This document shows, piece after piece, positions 1 through 7,308 of a stretch of 27,661 bases of DNA. Under the pieces are notes generated by a model. The model searched no databases. It worked only from the letters and a program-made list of their open reading frames with translations, and was not told the DNA's origin. Every line of letters starts with the position of its first letter. Within the stretch, counting starts at the first letter, position 1. The stretch spans positions 1-27,661 of the forward strand of contig DAIPIU010000036.1 in NCBI GenBank assembly GCA_036770645.1, in the 5' to 3' direction. Origin of the DNA: Rubrimonas sp036770645. Its GTDB lineage: Bacteria > Pseudomonadota > Alphaproteobacteria > Rhodobacterales > Rhodobacteraceae. The translations under genes were made by a program, and so were the position numbers.

Positions 1-843
1 GCCCCCGCCGACCATCGCCGCCATCGAGGCGCTGTGATGCGGCGACCGGAAGGGCCGCGTGCGCGAGATCCGGCCCTCTGCGATCAGCCCCGCCACCGAA
101 TGCACCATCGACACCTCCAGCGCCTCCGCGGGCTCGAGCGGCGGCAGCAGCCCGGGCAGGCGGGCGGCGAGCATCGACTTGCCGGCCCCCGGCGGCCCGA
201 TCAACAGCAGGTTGTGCCCCCCCGCCGCCGCGACCTCCAGCGCCCGGCGCGCCCGCTCCTGCCCGCGCACGTCGGCCATGTCGGGGGCGTCCCCGGGCAT
301 GAGGGCATCGGCCGGCGCGGGGCTCGGCAGGGCCGCGCGGCCCGCGAAATGGGCGATCAGCGACAGCAGGTCGGGCGGGGCCAGCACCTCGACCGCGCCG
401 ACCAGCGCCGCTTCGGGGCCGCAGGCGGCGGGGCAGACCAGCGCCCGCCCGGCCTCGGCCGCCGCCAGCGCCGCCGGCAGCACGCCGGCCACCGCCGACA
501 GCCGCCCGTCCAGCGACAGCTCGCCCATGGCGGTCAGCCGCGCGGCCTCCGTCGCCGGGATCACCTCCATCGCGGCCATCAGCGCCAGCGCGATGGGCAG
601 GTCGTAATGCGCGCCCTCCTTCGGCAGGTCGGCGGGGGCGAGGTTGATGGTGATGCGCCGGGGCGGCAGCGCCAGCCCGATGGCGTTCAGCGCGGCGCGC
701 ACCCGCTCGCGGCTTTCCGCCACCGCCTTGTCCGGCAGGCCGACGAGGTGGAAGGCCGGCAGCCCGGCCGACAGCTGGCACTGCACGTCCACCTCGCGCG
801 CCTCCACGCCCTGGAAGGCGACGGTGTAGGTGCGTGCGATCAC
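1..843 (-). CDS. comM: YifB/ComM family Mg-chelatase-like AAA+ ATPase, N-terminal part
   Basis: The frame is open from a GTG at 841-843 to the left edge, giving 281 residues of a protein usually about 500 long, so the C-terminal part is missing. The N-terminus (MIARTYTVAFQGVEAREVDV) followed by GLPAFHLVGLPDKAV is the Lon-S5-like fold typical of the family. A Walker A motif GPPGAGKS lies at residues 216-223, preceded by the ADVRGQ segment, and FRSPHHSAS lies near the edge. In naturally competent bacteria ComM is a hexameric helicase that drives branch migration during transformation; its role in non-competent alphaproteobacteria is less clear. No better upstream ATG is in frame and no strong ribosome site is visible before the GTG. 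It is the last gene of the minus-strand run from rsmI and starts 85 bases after the esterase stop. Confidence 0.93.
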   Translation of the reverse strand, partial: MIARTYTVAFQGVEAREVDVQCQLSAGLPAFHLVGLPDKAVAESRERVRAALNAIGLALPPRRITINLAPADLPKEGAHYDLPIALALMAAMEVIPATEAARLTAMGELSLDGRLSAVAGVLPAALAAAEAGRALVCPAACGPEAALVGAVEVLAPPDLLSLIAHFAGRAALPSPAPADALMPGDAPDMADVRGQERARRALEVAAAGGHNLLLIGPPGAGKSMLAARLPGLLPPLEPAEALEVSMVHSVAGLIAEGRISRTRPFRSPHHSASMAAMVGGG

Positions 844-928
844 GGGCGGGAGAGTGCAAAGGTCATGCCGTGCATCCTGCGGCGGGCCGCGCCGCCCCGC
901 CCCGGGGCCTGATGCCGCGCCGCTCCCG

Positions 929-1831
929 TCACGGGTCCTCGCGCCCCGCCGCCGCCAGCCGCTCGCGCAGGAAGGCCCCGGCCTGCGCCACGGCCGCATC
1001 GGCCTCCGGCAGGATCCCCAGGAACATCGGCCAGGCGTGCGGCGCGCGCTCGGCCCAGACCAGCCGCGCGGCGCCGCCCCAGGCCTCGGCCAGCGCCGCG
1101 GCGTCGTCGGCCAGGATCTCGCTGCGGCTGGCCATGATCAGCGCCGGCGGGGCCGGGCGGTCGAAGCGCGCGCGCGCGGGCGACACCAGCGCCGAGGCCG
1201 GGTCGGCCCCGCCCAGCGCCCAGCCGATCACCTCGGGCATCCGCCCCACCGGCAGCATGCAGTCGGCCCGCGCGTTGCGCCGCCGCGATGGCGGCGCCAT
1301 CGAAAGCTCGGCCCAGGGCGAGAAGCCGACCAGCGCCGCGGGCTCCGCCAGCCCCCGCGCCCGCGCGGCCACCGCCAGCGCGAAGGCCAGCGTCCCGCCG
1401 GCGCTGTCGCCCGCCACCGCGACCGGCCCCGCCGCCGCCAGTTCCGCGAAGGCCGCCAGCGCGTCCTCCAGCGCGGCGGGGTGCGGATGCTCGGGGGCCA
1501 GCCGATAGGCCGGCACCAACGCCGCGACCCCCGCCGCCAGCGCGACCCCCGCCGCCAGATGGACATGCGTCTCGGGCGCGCCCGCGATGAAGGCCCCGCC
1601 ATGCAGGTACAGCAGCCGCGGCGGCCCCGCGACGCCCTCGGGCCGCGCGACCAGCGCCCGCATCCCGGCCGCGCGCGCCGCCTCGACCGCCACGCCCGGC
1701 GGCGGGCGGAAGAACCGCCGCGCCGCCGCCTCGAAACCGGCGCGGACCGCGCCGATGTCGCGCGCCGCGGCCAGCCTGCGCTTCTCGGTCAGGCGCAGCA
1801 GCGCCGACAGCAGCCTCAGGCGCAGCGACAT
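929..1831 (-). CDS. alpha/beta hydrolase fold-3 esterase (hormone-sensitive lipase type)
   Basis: This 300-residue protein is a probable cytoplasmic carboxylesterase of family IV. The oxyanion-hole motif HGGAF is at residues 77-81 and the nucleophile elbow GDSAGG at 141-146 (Ser143). The catalytic acid is probably Glu238 or Asp242 in SEILADDA, and the catalytic histidine is His265 in PHAWPMF. The substrate cannot be read from the sequence; short-chain acyl esters are usual for the family. The start is an ATG 20 bases downstream of the stop of the eRF1-like gene, so the two are probably cotranscribed. The ribosome site is weak, consistent with translational coupling. The frame stays open far upstream only because the DNA is so GC-rich; the homology begins at this ATG. 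Confidence 0.88.
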   Translation of the reverse strand: MSLRLRLLSALLRLTEKRRLAAARDIGAVRAGFEAAARRFFRPPPGVAVEAARAAGMRALVARPEGVAGPPRLLYLHGGAFIAGAPETHVHLAAGVALAAGVAALVPAYRLAPEHPHPAALEDALAAFAELAAAGPVAVAGDSAGGTLAFALAVAARARGLAEPAALVGFSPWAELSMAPPSRRRNARADCMLPVGRMPEVIGWALGGADPASALVSPARARFDRPAPPALIMASRSEILADDAAALAEAWGGAARLVWAERAPHAWPMFLGILPEADAAVAQAGAFLRERLAAAGREDP

Positions 1832-1851
1832 CGGGGCCGCGCCGCCCGGCC

Positions 1852-2973
1852 TCAGACGGGGAAGCGCAGGATCGCCGCCAGCGCGCCGCCGCCCGGCACC
1901 TCCTCGGCGCGCACCGCCAGCAGCCGCGCCCCGGTGGCGAGCGCGCGGGCGGCGATCTCGTCCACGACGCCGTAGCTCGCCGCGCTCTCGCCCTCGGCGA
2001 AACTCACCGCCCCCGTCTCCTCGTCCACATGGCCCGGCACCACCGTGTCGATGCAGACCAGCAGCGTGTCGACCGCCCCGAAGGTGGCCGCGCGCGCCGC
2101 CTGGGCGATGTCGGTCGTGGCCCGGCCCTGCCCGGCGCGGGTCTCGAACAGCGCGGCCGCCGCGGCCACCTCGGCGGCGTTGGCGCGGTCCAGCACGGCG
2201 CGCGCCGCGGCGTCCAGCTCGGCGATGGCCAGCCGGTCGATCTCGCCGCCGATGGTCTCGGGCAGCAGGCCGGGATGCGAGCCCATGCCGCGGAAGATGG
2301 CGTCGAGCGGGTCGTTGGCGGCCAGGATCAGCGGCAGGCCCTGCCCGCCGACCGTCTCGCGCAGCGCCGCATCCACCGCGCGGCAATACTGCGTCAGCCG
2401 CACCTTCTTGCCCTCGGACCCGGTGATCCGCCCCTTGGGCGAGCGGTCGTTCAGCGAGCGCTGGCCGATGACGTGGGAGGCGTCGCGGGGCAGGGCGGGG
2501 GCGTGCAGCTGCACGGGCGGGGCGTCGGCGAACACCTCGAACAGGCGCGCCGAATGTTCCGACAGCGCCAGCACATGCGCGGTCTGCGGAAAGGCCGCGG
2601 CGCGCAGCAGCGGCTTCATGTGGAAGCGGTCCGACACCTGCGCCATGGGCGTCAGGCGGTTGGCCAGCCGGAAGGTGCGCAGGCTGTCGGGCGTCGCCAG
2701 CACCGCGAGGCTGCGCGACTGGCGCTCCCAGAAGCCCTCGTCCTCGCCGAGGTCGTCGAGCTGCTCGGCCAGCGGCCAGATGCGCCGCTTGTCGAGGCCC
2801 GCGGCCTCGAGCTGCGCCATCGCCGCGCGCACGAGGTTGCCGTAGGCGATGACGCTGGCCCCGATCTCCTGGGTCAGCGGCGTCGTCTCGAGATAGATCG
2901 ACACGCAGGCGTCGGCGCGGACGGCGCGCAGGGCGCGGATGTCCTCGGCGGTGGGCAGATCGACATACAGCAT
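1852..2973 (-). CDS. bacterial archaeo-eukaryotic release factor (baeRF) family protein, probably family 11
   Basis: This 373-residue protein looks like a bacterial relative of eRF1/Pelota. The C-terminal domain is the clearest part: GRATTDIAQAARAATFGAVDTLL (from residue 283, read in two pieces, GRATTDIA then ATFGAVDTLL) resembles the eRF1 domain-3 segment with its GAVxTLL core. The protein ends in ALAAILRFPV, close to the GIAAILRYP ending of archaeal aRF1. A middle domain near residues 170-205 (SLNDRSP, then GRITGSEGKKVRL) occupies the place of the eRF1 domain 2, but the GGQ tripeptide is absent. Related proteins are annotated baeRF and proposed to act in ribosome rescue or quality control; no activity can be deduced here. 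A good ribosome site GGGAGG precedes the ATG at 2971-2973. The gene lies between gshB and the esterase in one minus-strand run. Confidence 0.8.
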   Translation of the reverse strand: MLYVDLPTAEDIRALRAVRADACVSIYLETTPLTQEIGASVIAYGNLVRAAMAQLEAAGLDKRRIWPLAEQLDDLGEDEGFWERQSRSLAVLATPDSLRTFRLANRLTPMAQVSDRFHMKPLLRAAAFPQTAHVLALSEHSARLFEVFADAPPVQLHAPALPRDASHVIGQRSLNDRSPKGRITGSEGKKVRLTQYCRAVDAALRETVGGQGLPLILAANDPLDAIFRGMGSHPGLLPETIGGEIDRLAIAELDAAARAVLDRANAAEVAAAAALFETRAGQGRATTDIAQAARAATFGAVDTLLVCIDTVVPGHVDEETGAVSFAEGESAASYGVVDEIAARALATGARLLAVRAEEVPGGGALAAILRFPV

Positions 2974-3051
2974 GGGGCCTCCCTGCGGCCGGGACGCCCG
3001 GCCTTCCCGCGTCGGCTATCCGAGGGCGCGCGCCGCGGCAAGCGGCGCGGC

Positions 3052-3993
3052 TTAAGCCCTGCGTCCCTCGATGGCGTCCCAGATCGCCCCGGCCGCATCG
3101 ATGCCGTCGAAGCGCTCGAGCTCCTGGATCCCGGTCGGCGAGGTGACGTTGATCTCGGTCAGCATGCCGCCGATCACGTCGATGCCGACGAAGACCAGCC
3201 CCCGCTCGCGCAGCGTCGGCCCGATGGCGGCGCAGATCTCGCGGTCGCGGTCGGTCAGCGCGGCGGGGACCGGCGTGCCGCCGACATGCATGTTCGACCG
3301 CGCCTCGCCCTTCTGCGGCACGCGGTTGATCGCGCCGACGGGTTCGCCGTCGACGAGGATCACCCGCTTGTCGCCCTCGGAGACCGCCGGCAGGAATTTC
3401 TGGGCGATCAGCGGCTCGCGGTTGATCCCCATGAACAGCTCGTGCAGCGCCGCGAGGTTGGCGTCGGCCTCCGGCAGCCGGAACACCCCCGCGCCGCCGT
3501 TGCCGTAGAGCGGCTTCAGGATCATGTCGCCGTGCTCGGCGCGGAAGGCGCGGATGTCCGACAGGTTGCGCGCGATCATGGTGGGCGGCCCCAGATGCGC
3601 GAAATCCAGCACCAGCAGCTTCTCGGGGCAGTTGCGCACCCAGAACGGGTCGTTCACCACCAGCGTGCGCGGATGCACCCGCTCCAGAAGGTGCGTCGTG
3701 GTGATGTAGCCCATGTCGAAGGGCGGGTCCTGCCGCAGCAGCACCACGTCCCAGTCGGCGAGGTCGATGGCGCGCCGTTCGCCGAAGGCGAAATGGTCGC
3801 CCTTCGCGCGGCGCACGGTCAGGTCGTGTCCGGTCGCCATCACCCGGCCTTCGCGCCACACCAGCGCGTCGGGGGTGTAGTGGAACAGCCGGTGCCCCCG
3901 CGCCTGGGCGGCCTCCGCAAGGCGGAAGGTGCTGTCGGCGTCGATGTTCACCCCGCCGATCGGGTCCATCTGGATGGCGACGGCGAGGCTCAT
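3052..3993 (-). CDS. gshB: glutathione synthetase
   Basis: GshB joins gamma-glutamylcysteine and glycine using ATP, the second step of glutathione synthesis in the cytoplasm. The 313-residue length is normal for proteobacterial GshB. Family signatures are the N-terminal MDPIGGVNIDADSTF (residues 9-23), RQDPPFDMGY (87-96), the ATP-grasp loop KPLYGNGGAGVF (160-171) and the C-terminal INVTSPTG (281-288), which binds metal and substrate. The ATG at 3991-3993 lies 5 bases after the stop of the BON lipoprotein gene, with GGAG inside the end of that gene as ribosome site, so the two are tightly coupled. The downstream neighbour is the eRF1-like gene, 78 bases away. Confidence 0.97.
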   Translation of the reverse strand: MSLAVAIQMDPIGGVNIDADSTFRLAEAAQARGHRLFHYTPDALVWREGRVMATGHDLTVRRAKGDHFAFGERRAIDLADWDVVLLRQDPPFDMGYITTTHLLERVHPRTLVVNDPFWVRNCPEKLLVLDFAHLGPPTMIARNLSDIRAFRAEHGDMILKPLYGNGGAGVFRLPEADANLAALHELFMGINREPLIAQKFLPAVSEGDKRVILVDGEPVGAINRVPQKGEARSNMHVGGTPVPAALTDRDREICAAIGPTLRERGLVFVGIDVIGGMLTEINVTSPTGIQELERFDGIDAAGAIWDAIEGRRA

Positions 3994-3998
3994 GGCAA

Positions 3999-4619
3999 TC
4001 AGCTCCGGGGCGCGCCCGCCGCCGCGAGGCGCTGCGGGTCGTTCAGCTGCACGACGTGGCTGACCACCTGCCGCACGCCGGGGACGCCCGCGGCATGCGC
4101 CGCGACCCGATCCAGCTCGCGCGGCGACCGCGCCACGCCCGTCAGATGCACCACCCCGTCATGGGTGTCGACGGTATAGTTCAGCGAGGCGATGCGCCGG
4201 TCGCCGGTCAGCCGCGCCCGCACCTGCGTCGTGATCCACACGTCGCCGGCATAGCGCGTCGCGCTCGCCGCCTGGTCGGGCACGATCTCGTCGGCGACGC
4301 TGACGACGCCCGGCACGGCCGAGGCGATCTCGACCGCCCGCGCCGCATCGGCGGGGTTCTCGACGCCGCCGATCAGCACCACGCGGCCCTCGGTCACGTC
4401 CACCGCGACGCGGCGGAACAGCGCGCCGCTGTGCTCGCCGAGGCGCGCGTTGATCGACATGGCGATCTCGTGGTCGGTCAGCGCCTGCTTGGTCGTGCGC
4501 TCCTGCGCCACGCCGTAGGCGGCGGTCCCGGCGACACCGGCGACGATCGCCGGGCCGCAGCCCTGAAGGACGGCAAGCGCCGTCAGGGCCGCGAGGGCCC
4601 GCGTTGTGAATTCGGTCAT
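3999..4619 (-). CDS. dual-BON-domain lipoprotein, DolP (YraP)-like
   Basis: The product is a 206-residue exported lipoprotein with two BON domains. The N-terminus has a short basic region, a hydrophobic stretch ALAALTALAV and a lipobox LQGC with Cys21 as the lipidated residue. BON domain 1 spans about residues 46-114 and BON domain 2 about 126-192. In E. coli DolP is an outer-membrane lipoprotein needed for envelope integrity, and this copy lies next to yraN as dolP lies near yraN there, which supports orthology. The start is ambiguous: the ATG at 4617-4619 is chosen, but GTG codons at 4629-4631 and 4626-4628 are in frame and would overlap the yraN stop. Coupling to yraN is likely either way. 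The gshB start follows after 5 bases. Confidence 0.85.
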   Translation of the reverse strand: MTEFTTRALAALTALAVLQGCGPAIVAGVAGTAAYGVAQERTTKQALTDHEIAMSINARLGEHSGALFRRVAVDVTEGRVVLIGGVENPADAARAVEIASAVPGVVSVADEIVPDQAASATRYAGDVWITTQVRARLTGDRRIASLNYTVDTHDGVVHLTGVARSPRELDRVAAHAAGVPGVRQVVSHVVQLNDPQRLAAAGAPRS

Positions 4620-4624
4620 CTTCG

Positions 4625-5017
4625 TCACCACTGCTCGGTTTCGCGGGCGTTCTCGACCACCGCCAGCGTCCCGTCGCGATCCACGAAGACCGCGTCGAAC
4701 CGCAGCGCCGCCCCGCCCGTCTCTGTGGATAAGCTATACGCAACGGCGGCCGCCTCCAAGCGCGCCCATTGCGCGGGCGCGATCGCGTCGCGGCGCGTGG
4801 CCGCCGCGCGACCCGCCTTCACCTCGACGAAGGCGATGACGCCGTCCCGGCCCACGATCAGGTCGATCTCCCCGGCCCCGGATCCGGCCCCCGCCGCGCG
4901 CCAGCGCCGGGCCAGCACCGTCCAGCCCCGGCCCTCGTAGTCGCGCGCGGCGATGTCCTCGGCCGCCAGCCCCGCGCGATGCGCCAGCCGCCCGCGCCGC
5001 CGCCGCGGGTCGCTCAT
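4625..5017 (-). CDS. yraN: UPF0102 family YraN protein
   Basis: This 130-residue protein belongs to the YraN family, which has a restriction-endonuclease-like fold (related to Holliday-junction resolvases) and no settled function. The nuclease-fold signature is GEIDLI at residues 49-54 with Asp52, followed by VEVK at 64-67 with Glu65 and Lys67. The N-terminus RRGRLAHRAGLAAEDIAARD matches the family start. It lies between rsmI (91 bases upstream) and the BON lipoprotein gene, a neighbourhood conserved in many proteobacteria. Near residues 92-98 the codons become AT-rich, including TTA for Leu96 and ACA for Thr98, both out of character for this genome; together with TCC they spell a DnaA box. 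Confidence 0.93.
   Translation of the reverse strand: MSDPRRRRGRLAHRAGLAAEDIAARDYEGRGWTVLARRWRAAGAGSGAGEIDLIVGRDGVIAFVEVKAGRAAATRRDAIAPAQWARLEAAAVAYSLSTETGGAALRFDAVFVDRDGTLAVVENARETEQW
4724..4732 (-). promoter_or_regulatory. perfect DnaA-box sequence inside yraN
   Basis: The minus strand reads TTATCCACA, identical to the strong DnaA-box consensus. It is encoded by codons 96-98 of yraN (TTA TCC ACA), and TTA is hardly seen elsewhere in this window. Immediately before it on the same strand is TATAGC (4738-4733), with TTGGAG 15 bases further upstream (4759-4754), which could be a weak internal promoter for the lipoprotein and gshB. Whether DnaA binds here is not known; a single 9-mer can occur by chance. 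Confidence 0.4.
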
Positions 5018-5108
5018 CGCGCGCCCGCCTTCGATCCCGTCCGCGGGCCGCCGCCGGCCCGGCCCCGGCGCGCCGCCCCTCCGCCGACGCCGTTCCGATG
5101 ACCGCCCC

Positions 5109-6005
5109 TCATCGCCCCTCCGTCAGCGCCAGCGCCCGCCGATAGACCTCGGCGCGGGGGGCGCCGAAGGCCTCGGCCACCTCGCGCGCGGCATCCTTGA
5201 CCGACCCGCGCGCCAGAGCGGCGCGCAGGGCGGCGTCGATGTCCTCGGGTCCGGCCGCCGCGGCCTCGGGCGGCGGGCCGACCACCACCGCGATCTCGCC
5301 GCGCGGGTCCTCCTCCGCCGCATAGGCGCGGGCCAGGTCGGGCAGGGGCCCCCGCCGCACCTCCTCGAAGCGCTTGGTCAGCTCGCGGCACACCGCCGCC
5401 TCGCGCGGGCCGAAGGCGGTCTCCATCGCCGCCAGCGCCCCGGCCAGACGCCGCGGGCTCTCGTAGAACACCAGCGTCGCGGGCACGGCGGCCAGCGCGC
5501 CCAGCCAGCGCGCCCGCTCCGCGGCCTTGGGCGGGGCGAAACCCGCGAACAGGAAGCGGTCGGTCGGCAGCCCCGACACCGACAGCGCCGCCAGCAGCGC
5601 CGAGGCCCCGGGCAGGGCGGTCACCGCCACCCCCGCCGCGGCCGCCTCGCGCGCCAGCCGCCAGCCCGGATCGGCGATCAGCGGCGTGCCCGCGTCGCTG
5701 ACCAGCGCCACCGCCTCGCCGGCCAGCATCCGCGCGATCAGGCCCGGGCGCTGCGCCGCGCCGTTGTGGTCGTGATAGGGGATCAGCGGCCGGCCCCCCA
5801 GCGCCACGCCGTGGATCTCCAGCAGCTGGCGCGTGCGGCGCGTGTCCTCGGCCGCGATGGCATGCGCGCGCGCCAGCGCGTCCAGCGCGCGCAGCGTCAC
5901 GTCGCCCGCATTGCCGATCGGCGTCGCCACGAGGTAGAGGCCCGCCGCCAGCGGGTTGCCCGCCTTTTCGGCAGGGTCGCGTTTACTTGGGGTGGGCAGG
6001 GTCAT
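5109..6005 (-). CDS. rsmI: 16S rRNA (cytidine1402-2'-O)-methyltransferase
   Basis: RsmI methylates the ribose of C1402 in the decoding centre of 16S rRNA using SAM. The 298-residue protein has the tetrapyrrole-methylase-like fold signatures: YLVATPIGN at residues 24-32, AEDTRRT at 52-58, PYHDHN at 76-81, VSDAGTPLIADPG at 102-114 and LPGASA at 131-136. The later segment FYESPRR and the ending typical of the family are also present. The start is the ATG at 6003-6005, with GGGGAC just upstream. It is first in the minus-strand run and divergent from the LpoA-like gene, which starts 58 bases away. In E. coli rsmI is likewise divergent from lpoA. Confidence 0.96.
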   Translation of the reverse strand: MTLPTPSKRDPAEKAGNPLAAGLYLVATPIGNAGDVTLRALDALARAHAIAAEDTRRTRQLLEIHGVALGGRPLIPYHDHNGAAQRPGLIARMLAGEAVALVSDAGTPLIADPGWRLAREAAAAGVAVTALPGASALLAALSVSGLPTDRFLFAGFAPPKAAERARWLGALAAVPATLVFYESPRRLAGALAAMETAFGPREAAVCRELTKRFEEVRRGPLPDLARAYAAEEDPRGEIAVVVGPPPEAAAAGPEDIDAALRAALARGSVKDAAREVAEAFGAPRAEVYRRALALTEGR

Positions 6006-6063
6006 ATGGTCCCCGCGCCGCGCGGCCCGCGGCGGTCTTCTGGCTTGTCCGACGGGGGGAACC

Positions 6064-7305
6064 ATGCCCGCCACGCCGATCCGCGTCACCCGCTTTCTGC
6101 GCGCGGCCCTCGCGGCCGCGGCGCTCGCCGCGCTCGGCGCTTGCGCCGCGCCGCCGTCCGCGCCGCCGCGGGCCGGCGCGCCCGAGGCCGCCGCCCCCGC
6201 GCCGGTCCCCGACGCGCCCGACGCCCTGCGCGGTCCCCGCATCGCCCCGGGCGCGCCGGCGCAGGTGGCGCTGCTGGTGCCGCTGTCGGCCGGCGACCCC
6301 CGCGCGCAGGCCCAGGCCCGCGACCTCGAGGCCGGCGCCCGGCTCGCCGAGGTCGAGGCCGGCGGGCTGATCGCCCTGCGCGTCCTCGACGACGCGGGCG
6401 ACCCCGCCCGCGCGCGCGACGCGGCATCGCGCGCCGTCGCGGACGGCGCCGACATCATCGTCGGCCCGCTGTTCAGCGCCCTGACCCAGTCGGTGCGCCC
6501 GGTAGCGGAGGCCGCGGGCGTGCCGGTCCTGTCGCTGTCCTCCGACATCGGGGCCGCGGGCGCGTCGGTCTGGGTGCTCGGCGACCTGCCCGGCAACGAG
6601 GTCGACCGCATGCTGGGCTACGCCGCGGCCAACGGCCTGCGCTCGGTCGCCGTGGTGCGCCCCGAGAACGACTACGGCGCGCTGGCCGAGGCCGCAGCCC
6701 GCGCGCGGGCCCCCCGCCACAACGTCGCGATGGTGGGCGCGCTGCCCTATGCCCGCAGCGCCGAGGGCGTGCAGGAGGCCCTGACCGCCGGCGCGCCCGG
6801 CCTGCGGGCGGCCGACCCGCGCGCCGTCCTCATCGCCGACGGCGGCCCGGCGCTGCGCCTCGCCGCCGCCTATCTTGCCTTCGGCGACGTGGGCCAGCCG
6901 CGCACCCGCTTCATCGGCCTGGGGCTCTGGGACGACGACCCCGACGTGGCGCGGGAGACGGCGCTCGAGGGGGGCTGGTTCGCCGCGACCGACCCCGCCG
7001 CCGGGCGGGACTTCGCCGCCCGCTTCGCCGCGGCGCAGGGCCGCGCGCCGGGGCCGCTGGCCGCCTTCGCCTACGACGCCGTGGGCGCCGTGGCCGCGCT
7101 GGTGCGCGACGCGCGCGCCGCGGGCTTCGACCGCCCCTTCGCGCGCGACGCCATCACCCGCCCGCAGGGCTTCGCCGGCGCGCGCGGGGCCTTCCGCCTG
7201 CGCGCCGACGGCGGCAACGACCGGGCGCTGGCGATCTTCGAGGTCGCGCCCGCGGGCTTCGTGGTGCGCGACGCGGCCCCGGCCGCCTTCGCCGCGGGGT
7301 CCTGA
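6064..7305 (+). CDS. penicillin-binding protein activator, LppC/LpoA-type lipoprotein
   Basis: This 413-residue exported lipoprotein has a signal peptide with basic start (RVTRFLR), a hydrophobic core and the lipobox LGAC, Cys27 being lipidated. A Pro/Ala-rich linker (about residues 28-65) leads to a periplasmic-binding-protein type I fold: VALLVPLSAGDPRA (69-82), DGADIIVGPLFSALTQSV (near 137-154) and PVLSLSSD. This is the C-terminal domain of LpoA, which in E. coli activates PBP1A; the N-terminal TPR-like domain of E. coli LpoA is absent, as is common in alphaproteobacteria. A strong ribosome site GGGGGGA lies 5-6 bases before the ATG. glnD begins 3 bases after the stop, so they may be cotranscribed. 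Activation of a specific PBP here is inferred from family only. Confidence 0.88.
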   Translation: MPATPIRVTRFLRAALAAAALAALGACAAPPSAPPRAGAPEAAAPAPVPDAPDALRGPRIAPGAPAQVALLVPLSAGDPRAQAQARDLEAGARLAEVEAGGLIALRVLDDAGDPARARDAASRAVADGADIIVGPLFSALTQSVRPVAEAAGVPVLSLSSDIGAAGASVWVLGDLPGNEVDRMLGYAAANGLRSVAVVRPENDYGALAEAAARARAPRHNVAMVGALPYARSAEGVQEALTAGAPGLRAADPRAVLIADGGPALRLAAAYLAFGDVGQPRTRFIGLGLWDDDPDVARETALEGGWFAATDPAAGRDFAARFAAAQGRAPGPLAAFAYDAVGAVAALVRDARAAGFDRPFARDAITRPQGFAGARGAFRLRADGGNDRALAIFEVAPAGFVVRDAAPAAFAAGS

Positions 7306-7308
7306 GCC

